This document shows positions 58,701 through 64,000 of a stretch of 64,000 bases of DNA, piece after piece. A program made the translations under genes and the position numbers. The number at the start of each line of letters is the position of its first letter. Position 1 is the stretch's first letter. The notes below the pieces were generated by a model. The model searched no databases, had not been told where the DNA came from, and saw only the letters and a list, made by a program, of their open reading frames with translations. Source of the DNA: Scedosporium boydii. Taxonomy: Eukaryota; Ascomycota; Sordariomycetes; Microascales; Microascaceae. Location of the stretch: contig NJFT01000006.1 of NCBI GenBank assembly GCA_002221725.1, positions 186,001-250,000 of the forward strand. The letters are read 5' to 3'.

Positions 58701-58842
58701 CTGCGGCATCTAGATCATCGAAGAGTGTGCGCTTTCGGGGCGTCAGTTTCGAATTAGTTGCACTCTCAGGTTGCGCAGGGCTCGATTCGGATGGCTTGGA
58801 TGACTCGCCACGCAACCTCTTTCGTGGAACATTTGGAGGCAT
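55763..58842 (-). CDS. rad4: Rad4/XPC DNA damage recognition protein
   Basis: Two exons, 58842-56672 and 56609-55763, intron 62 bases; 1005 residues. The ATG at 58842 gives MPPNVPRKRLRGESS, the usual fungal Rad4 start, and is preferred over a non-ATG codon 12 bases upstream. An acidic stretch (GDDDDDDDEDIEFEDV) precedes the transglutaminase-like domain. The beta-hairpin domains follow: YVLERHLKREEALQPDAR (BHD1), VKSAETWHKQGRAPIPGE and VPYRAATINRQRELAEAEA (BHD2), and NIDLFVEHMCPEGAVHVPYR with CKRLQVDYAEAVIDFEFG (BHD3). Rad4 finds helix-distorting lesions and recruits TFIIH in nucleotide excision repair. The C-terminus is a Lys/Glu-rich helix and an acidic tail ending DDAGDDDWA. Confidence 0.97.
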
Positions 58843-59245
58843 GGTATATGCCACATTTGGATCTTGTGGGTTGTTTCCAAGGAAAACGTTATCTCATGGG
58901 AAAAGAGCGCAGCAGGCAAGCTCCCCTTCCCCTCCACCGTTGAACACCAACCACGCTCTTTGTCAATGACATAAGATGGCGAGCTGTCGCGAAACGCGGG
59001 ATCACGTGATTATCGGGCTCATAGAACAACTCGAATATCAAAGAAAAAAAAAAAGAAAGATGCTGGCTTATCGGCCTCTAAGGTTTTACAAATATGTTGT
59101 GTATATTTAGAAGAGTAAATAGAGCTGCCATTCCATGCAAAAATATATGCAGTCGCTGTCCATGCCCGTGGTCCCCCGAGAAAACACCCAGAACGCCTTC
59201 AACATGCTACCACTCGGAATTCAACTCCGATGTCCCACAATCGAG
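58843..59245. promoter_or_regulatory. rad4 promoter and 3' end of the Cuz1-like gene
   Basis: 403 bases between two minus-strand genes. It contains ATCACGTGAT (59001-59010, listed separately) and an A-rich run (59045-59056). No gene is seen. Confidence 0.5.
59001..59010. promoter_or_regulatory. ATCACGTGAT palindrome upstream of rad4
   Basis: A perfect 10-base palindrome with a CACGTG core, 159 bases before the rad4 start codon. The same 10 bases occur upstream of nuf2. It could bind a basic helix-loop-helix factor; no direct proof. Confidence 0.4.
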
Positions 59246-60187
59246 CTACAGATCGATGAGATCCGGTGGGGGTCCTACACCCCTGAGCAGAACAATAGTG
59301 TTGCCGCTGACGAGCGAGGCTCCCACTTTCTCGTTGAACTCTAACAGACGTCCTCCTTCAACGTGGAATACCCTCAACTTGTCGCTTTCATTCGATGACT
59401 GGTTGTTGATGTTTTCCACCTGCAGACTCTTTGCTGCAGCATCCAACACTCGTCCAACCACCCAGTCCTTGCTGTAGAAAAAGGCTCCCTTGGGATATTT
59501 TGCTTTGGCTGTCTCAGCCTCGGCTTCCACGTAAAGATACACTCTCTTCTCCGGTGCCAACTTGTCGTCTCCCTTGGCAGTCTTTTTGAGGCTGTTTACA
59601 GCGACAAGTCTTTGGGCGGCCGAGGTAGGTTTCGGCTTTGGAAGCGCTCTGCCCATTTCCTCCTTCCTAGCGCTGCCCCAAGCTCGCAACTTGGCGAAGG
59701 CACCCCTGGTCCTTTCCGCGACGTCAACCTGCGAAAGTGCAGGCCGCGCGCCTATTGGTATGAGATTCTTGCAGTTGTGGTCTTCTTTTAGTCGATGCGT
59801 GTGGCAATAATCTCTTCGACAGGTCTGGCAATGCACACCCGGGTTCCTCGCCGTTCCTATGGTCGTGGAGCATGATGGTGAATCGCAGGGTTTCGTAGAT
59901 ACTCGGTACTGTAGTTGTTTTCCAGCACCGATGCTCGATTTTGCCAGCTCAGCCTCGCGCCGTCGTCGCGCCCAAGCTCCGGGATTGGCGCATTTGTGCG
60001 AGTCTTCGGTGCGGTGCTCTTGACAAAAAGTCTTGTTGCAGCTCTGGCATAAGAAAGGAAGGAAATCTATTTGGTTGCAGTATTGAAGTTGGCAGTGTTT
60101 GCCTACTAAGGTCGCATCGCTGTGGTCATCCATTTTGCGGTAACTCGTCGTCTCATCTGAGACAGGTGTAGAGGAGGAAGACGCCAT
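59246..60187 (-). CDS. cuz1: AN1 zinc-finger/ubiquitin-like protein (Cuz1/ZFAND1-like)
   Basis: A single exon of 313 residues. Two AN1 zinc fingers are complete: the first from Cys32 to Cys66 (CQLQYCNQIDFLPFLCQSC, then FCQEHRTEDSHKC), the second from Cys101 to Cys139 (CDSPSCSTT, CQTCRRDYCHTHRLKEDHNC). The C-terminal 90 or so residues (RVYLYVEAEAETAKAKYPKG to GNTIVLLRGVG) form a ubiquitin-like domain. This arrangement is that of yeast Cuz1 and human ZFAND1, which bring Cdc48/p97 and the proteasome together under arsenite stress and during stress-granule clearance. The start at 60187 (MASSSSTPVS) is the first ATG in frame and is followed closely by the first finger. Confidence 0.92.
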   Translation of the reverse strand: MASSSSTPVSDETTSYRKMDDHSDATLVGKHCQLQYCNQIDFLPFLCQSCNKTFCQEHRTEDSHKCANPGAWARRRREAELAKSSIGAGKQLQYRVSTKPCDSPSCSTTIGTARNPGVHCQTCRRDYCHTHRLKEDHNCKNLIPIGARPALSQVDVAERTRGAFAKLRAWGSARKEEMGRALPKPKPTSAAQRLVAVNSLKKTAKGDDKLAPEKRVYLYVEAEAETAKAKYPKGAFFYSKDWVVGRVLDAAAKSLQVENINNQSSNESDKLRVFHVEGGRLLEFNEKVGASLVSGNTIVLLRGVGPPPDLIDL

Positions 60188-60689
60188 GTCGGCCCAAAGT
60201 GGAGGCGCTTTTCACCTCGCTGCTCTTTATAGACGACGCTCTATTCTTGATTTCAAATCCCGGCGTTGGGGGCGCTGACAATGACAGGCGAAACGAAGCG
60301 CTCGGGGCGAGGCGAAGAAGACGGGGGTGGAGGCGCTGGATGATGTGTCCAGGCAGCCTTAAGTGCTTCTAGAATCATCAGGGAGTTTCGGCCCTGACAG
60401 TGGCGGTTCCTGAACAAAGACGGCATTCAGCTGGTAGCACTTGATCTTAGTCATCAGCCCAAAGGTATCTTCACGTTGATAAAACCAGTACGAAGTACTT
60501 CCTTCATACAGTAGCCACTATGCAGATTCGAGATATTGGAATGAAAGACCCAACCAATCCGGCCGATTTGATTTCATTCCGTTTGTACACGCCAAAACAG
60601 AAAGAGCGCCAGTTTTGTCCACCGTTTAACAGTTCAGGAGAGTGTCAATTCATAGTGAATACTCGTTATATCTGACTTCTATCTCTGAA
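60188..60689. promoter_or_regulatory. Promoter of the Cuz1-like gene and 3' end of MTP18
   Basis: 502 bases between minus-strand genes. It holds one GTACGAAGTAC at 60488-60498, here extended to a 13-base AGTACGAAGTACT. No gene is seen. Confidence 0.5.
60488..60498. repeat. GTACGAAGTAC motif
   Basis: Exact copy of the recurring 11-base motif, 301 bases upstream of the Cuz1-like start codon. Confidence 0.7.
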
Positions 60690-61565
60690 TTATTCATCTT
60701 TCTCTTTAGTGGGCCTCTTCCCCAGCAAGTGCTCTCTTCCAGTAGCTGGAGCCTGGCCTACATAGTCGGGTCCTCCATACGCCTTGAACCCCTCATGGAA
60801 CGCCCATTCGACAGCATTCTCAACGGGCTCGTCGAAAATAGCCGGGAGAAAGGGAACTACACCAAGTCCCAGACCAATGGGTCCCCAAGTCCTGAGCTTC
60901 TGGTTCTTGAGCGATTTCATAGCTTTCCCCGAGTATTTGACCACCGAGTGTATCGTGAAAGCGGGAAGGCCCATGCTGGCAAGACTCTGGAAGACAGCTC
61001 GCTGAACCATGACGGTTCGGTAATCCTGCAGCGGGGAAACGACTCCAGGTACGCCCGGTTTCGAATCGTTTGTTCCGTCCGCGGTAGGAAGTCCTCTGAG
61101 TATACGCTGGTTCTGCAGATAGGCTTTGTAGCCTTCATACGAGACGTCACCTAAGATGTAGAGCCATGATACACCGTAGGCCGCCCGGACGAGCCCCGGG
61201 TGCGCGACTGGTCGAAATGATTCGCCGATATCCGAGGTGTATGCGACATATCTATGCGCCGACGACAGTACGGTTCTTATACGGTTGGTGTAGGCTGCGT
61301 ATCTAATGTTGCTCTCCGTCGAATCGGCGGTGCTGTTATATTGCGTAAGACTCTGGTATTTCAAAGTGCCAATTGAGGTTTTCGCTCACTGGCCCTCGGC
61401 AATATCTTCCATCAAGTGGTCCAGCTTGTCCACCGATGGCGTGTGGCTCGACGTATCCGTGGCATCGTGCGCTGATGAAGGAATTGGGGAATTCGGAGTG
61501 GTCGGAACAAGCCCTTTCTCGTCTTTCGAAGCAGAGCCTTTTGTTTTCGAATTCCACCAACCCAT
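60690..61565 (-). CDS. Mitochondrial fission process protein 1 (MTP18/MTFP1 family)
   Basis: Two exons, 61565-61390 and 61332-60690, intron 57 bases; 272 residues. The conserved part is in exon 2: RYAAYTNRIRTVLSSAHRYV, AYTSDIGESFRPVAHPGLVR, AAYGVSWLYILGDVSYEGYK, VMVQRAVFQSLASMGLPAFT, IHSVVKYSGKAMKSL, then LRTWGPIGLGLGVVPFLPAI and DEPVENAVEWAFHEGF. This is the MTP18 pattern, an inner mitochondrial membrane protein that promotes Drp1-dependent fission in animals. Exon 1 (MGWWNSKTKGSASKDE) is a hydrophilic, weakly conserved N-terminus whose donor lies two bases before a would-be stop. It is divergent from atp19 with a 363-base shared promoter. Confidence 0.88.
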
Positions 61566-61928
61566 CGTGCAAATCGCGCAATGTTTTGCGTGTCAACCGT
61601 ACCCTCTGATCGCGGTGCTCATTCTTTCTTTTTGTGGAGGGGAGGAGCCTGCCTTCCTTCCGATCCGATCCTCCTTGAGAAACTTCCTCGGATAATTCAG
61701 GATCGCTGATGTCACCACGATAGTATTTACCGAGGTTTAGACGAGTTCGTTTTATTGTGGCCAGAATTATTAGGCGCGGAATACTAGTTTTACCGAGATC
61801 GAGGATTTCAAGAGCTTTGACAAACATTGACCCTTCACACCAGCGAACACGAACCTCAAATCCGTTCCCCTCTCCGTCCATCGAACCAATTCCTATTTTG
61901 TGGTTCGTCACTCGTCCCAGCCGTCAAA
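61566..61928. promoter_or_regulatory. Shared divergent promoter of MTP18 and atp19
   Basis: 363 bases between divergent start codons of two mitochondrial inner-membrane proteins. No other gene fits. Joint control is inferred from spacing and function. Confidence 0.5.
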
Positions 61929-62305
61929 ATGGTCCAAATGTACACTATCCTCGGCCGCCAGGTCGGCTCCCACTGGGTAAGTGACTGCCCCGGTTTTAAG
62001 TCCCTTGACCCGGTGTGATCCGAGGTGACGATATCGAGCCGTTTCTGACCCGATCAATAGCTGGCGATTGCTACCCTCTCGACCCTTTTCACCGGTACTT
62101 ACCTTGCCTCGTCCGGCGGTAGCAGCAAGAAGCAGTCGACGACCACTCCCCCTATCAATGCCTCGACCCCCGATGAGGCGGACTTCATCAAGTGCGTCAT
62201 TTTGAAAGAAACGAGAGCCATTGAATCTTAGGCGTCTGGTCAAACTAACGCGGTATTAGGAAATTCTTGGAGGAGGCGGACGGGAAGAAGGAGGCGAAGC
62301 ATTAA
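61929..62305 (+). CDS. atp19: Mitochondrial ATP synthase subunit k
   Basis: Three exons: 61929-61976, 62061-62191, 62260-62305; introns 84 and 68 bases; 74 residues, close to the 68 of yeast Atp19. MVQMYTILGRQVGSHW is followed across the splice by a single membrane segment LAIATLSTLFTGTYLASSGG, then a Ser/Thr/Pro linker and a charged C-terminus (ADFIKKFLEEADGKKEAKH). Subunit k belongs to the dimer-specific part of F1Fo-ATP synthase in the inner membrane. The gene is too short and too interrupted to appear as one open frame; the joins are fixed by the phase of each intron. Confidence 0.93.
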
Positions 62306-63099
62306 GGATGAATCTATGAACCCAATTGTCGCGCGAATGATCCAGGCCAAACCTAAGGCAATCCGGTCTGATTTTCCCTCTGTATTTTGCGTCTTGTGGG
62401 CGGCCCGTGGCCGAGGAATTGCGCACCAAGCGATTTGCCACAGGCATAGTGTACATATAGATGACGGCCAGACATTCCGGCACCTTGTTGAATGCAGATC
62501 TAGGTCTATTCACGACCCTCGGAGCCTCTGTGACCCCGCCTACCATAACCTCACCCGAGACGGACTTTTGCGATTCCAGGCATCGAAACATACGCCAGCT
62601 GCCCAATTGGCCCCCTACTCTGCATCTGTGAATTCTAGTCGAGGCAGGCCAGGCTTTGAACATTCTGTGCGCTTATCTTTCACGATTGGCCAATCTTTCC
62701 TGCCATTATCAGTTCAGCTTCTACACACCCTCAGTATCGTGCCTAACAACGTCCAAACGAAGACAGTACAGTCAGACTTCGACGAAGGCTTCACATTCAA
62801 CATACATCATGGTGTAAGCATTAGGTCGTAGAATTAACTATCAGCAGGATGGATTCAGTTCCACGGCAACCCCATCGCCATACACTTCGACAATTCAGCC
62901 AATAAATATTGCCAAGAGCCGACGACTAGGACACAAATTGGCTGTCAAGGACACACACTCTCTCCCTTCTCACAGCTGCTCAGTTCTTAAGGTGCGCCAG
63001 CCTCGGAGTTGCTTGCTTGAACCCAAATCTACCAGAAAGCATACCGTCCTGCTCTTAAAGTTAGCTTCCTTAGAGCGAGACAGATTGAAGGATCCATCG
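62306..63099. other. Convergent spacer after atp19
   Basis: 794 bases between the stops of atp19 (+) and the SDR gene (-). A 171-codon plus-strand frame crosses it (62316-62831) with no family resemblance and no leader; I take it as chance. Confidence 0.45.
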
Positions 63100-64000
63100 T
63101 CACGGGAAAGGACGTACGAGAGCAGTGTGCCAGAAGAAAGTGGTAACAAACCACCCGAAAAGACACTCGAAGCCGGGCCAAACTCTGGTGCTAGGCCACC
63201 AACTAAAGGAGTTCTTGACAACAGATTTCGCCAACTCCTCGGGGGTTGCTGAATGAATGTTAGCTTGTGATGTCCCCATGTGGGGAGATTGGGCGTGGCG
63301 GCTATGACAATGCGTACTCAAGAAGATGTCTGTGGTGCGACCGGCCAAGATTGGTTCGAGGATATCCCGGGCAGCTTCGTAGGGGGAACCTTCCGGGAAG
63401 TCATACTTGGGCGCATTCAGGAAGAATTTTGTTCTGACGCCCCCGGTCATAATCTAAGTCGTGGAGTGGCATTAGCTATCTCACCCTCCACGATCTCTCG
63501 TCCCATGGCTCCTTTGCAGCGATTGGAATCCAGCTCACATAAATAACCTTGACGCCGAACGGGGCCATTTCAATGCGAAGGGTATCCGACAGGGAGTGTA
63601 CGGCTGCCTTTGACGCGTTGTATAATCCCTGGAGCGGCAAGGGAATGATACCGACGAGAGAGCCGATGTTGATGATCTGGCCCTTGGCCGCGATCACCTG
63701 GGGAGCAAAGGCCTGAGTAACCTCGACGAGGCCGAATAGGTTGACATTAAACATCTTTTTCGCCTGTTCGAGGTCCGTATCGAGTATGGTTGCATTATAT
63801 CCTAGATGCGGGGAATTTAGACCATCTCGATGGCTCAAAAGGGGGTCGAGAATCTCTTCAGGCATCACTCACCACATCCAGAGTTATTGACTAGGAAGTC
63901 AAGCTTCCCCTCTGTATATCTGTTGACTGTTGCGGCAGCTTCCTTGATTGACTCGGACGACTCCACATCCAGCTGTACTGTCTCAATACCCAACTTCTTG
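63100..64000 (-). CDS. Short-chain dehydrogenase/reductase, Ayr1-like (5' end outside the window)
   Basis: Four exons are visible in coding order: 64000-63873 (continues beyond the window), 63801-63539, 63453-63318, 63248-63100. The pieces read LDVESSESIKEAAATVNRY, LDFLVNNSGCGYNATILDTD, MFNVNLFGLVEVTQAFAPQV, then GQIINIGSLVGIIPLPLQ with the catalytic Ser, LYNASKAAVHSLSDTLRIEM with YxxxK, FGVKVIYIMTGGVRTKFF, and a hydrophobic C-terminus. The NNSG, S and YxxxK residues are all present, so it should be an active NADPH-dependent enzyme. The closest named family is 1-acyl-dihydroxyacetone-phosphate reductase (Ayr1) of lipid droplets, but many fungal SDRs look alike, so the substrate is unsure. The cofactor-binding N-terminus is not in the window. 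Confidence 0.85.

Noticed and set aside
62316..62831. 171-codon plus-strand frame after atp19
   Set aside because: It starts 11 bases after the atp19 stop, with no leader and no family resemblance; the region is a convergent spacer.

Overview
This is a gene-dense piece of nuclear chromosome from a filamentous ascomycete (Pezizomycotina; Sordariomycetes fits best, but I cannot name the species). The reasons are: introns of mostly 50-230 bases with GT..AG ends and CTAAC-type branch sites; families confined to or typical of these fungi (a DUF4360 secreted protein, an RTA1 membrane protein, a Bqt4-type nuclear-membrane protein, Ppg1, a CCHC protein ending in SRRW); pyrimidine-rich leaders; and no operons. 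I see no transposon, rRNA, convincing tRNA, CRISPR, virus or secondary-metabolite cluster. Exon joins were worked out by hand from splice consensus plus frame; every complete model given closes in frame.

Layout. 0-5.5 kb: the probable tail of a gene, a DUF4360 secreted protein (+), and a large disordered orphan protein (-). 5.5-11.3 kb: an unusually long stretch without a convincing gene. 11.3-17 kb: kinetochore nuf2 (+), a small RecA-fold-like protein resembling SWSAP1 (-), and AP-3 beta (+). 17-23.5 kb, all minus: RTA1 protein, mitochondrial 3-hydroxyisobutyrate dehydrogenase, Bqt4-like protein. 25.9-28.5 kb: RhoGDI (+) convergent with phosphatase Ppg1 (-). 31.5-38.8 kb, plus: zinc-knuckle protein and importin Kap114. 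39.6-49.3 kb: PI31 (-) divergent from Rev7 (+); a large RhoGEF/RhoGAP-like protein (-) divergent from a short Dcc1-like protein (+). 49.9-64 kb: an RBR ubiquitin ligase, Rad4/XPC, a Cuz1/ZFAND1-like protein and MTP18 (all -), Atp19 (+), and an SDR gene running off the end (-).

The genes are mostly unrelated housekeeping functions. Two loose themes appear: chromosome maintenance (Nuf2, SWSAP1-like, Bqt4, Rev7, Dcc1, Rad4) and Rho/polarity signalling (RhoGDI, the RhoGEF, Ppg1 of STRIPAK). MTP18 and Atp19, both mitochondrial inner-membrane proteins, share a 363-base divergent promoter.

The most unusual signal is non-coding. A short motif, GTAC-NNN-GTAC (GTACGAAGTAC exactly five times, plus relatives and tandem forms), recurs through the intergenic spaces and I did not see it in coding exons. 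Other points of interest are a Shu-complex-like protein without a Walker A motif, an RTA1 intron whose nearer acceptor would give an immediate stop, a Dcc1 reduced to its N-terminal part, and several tandem splice acceptors.
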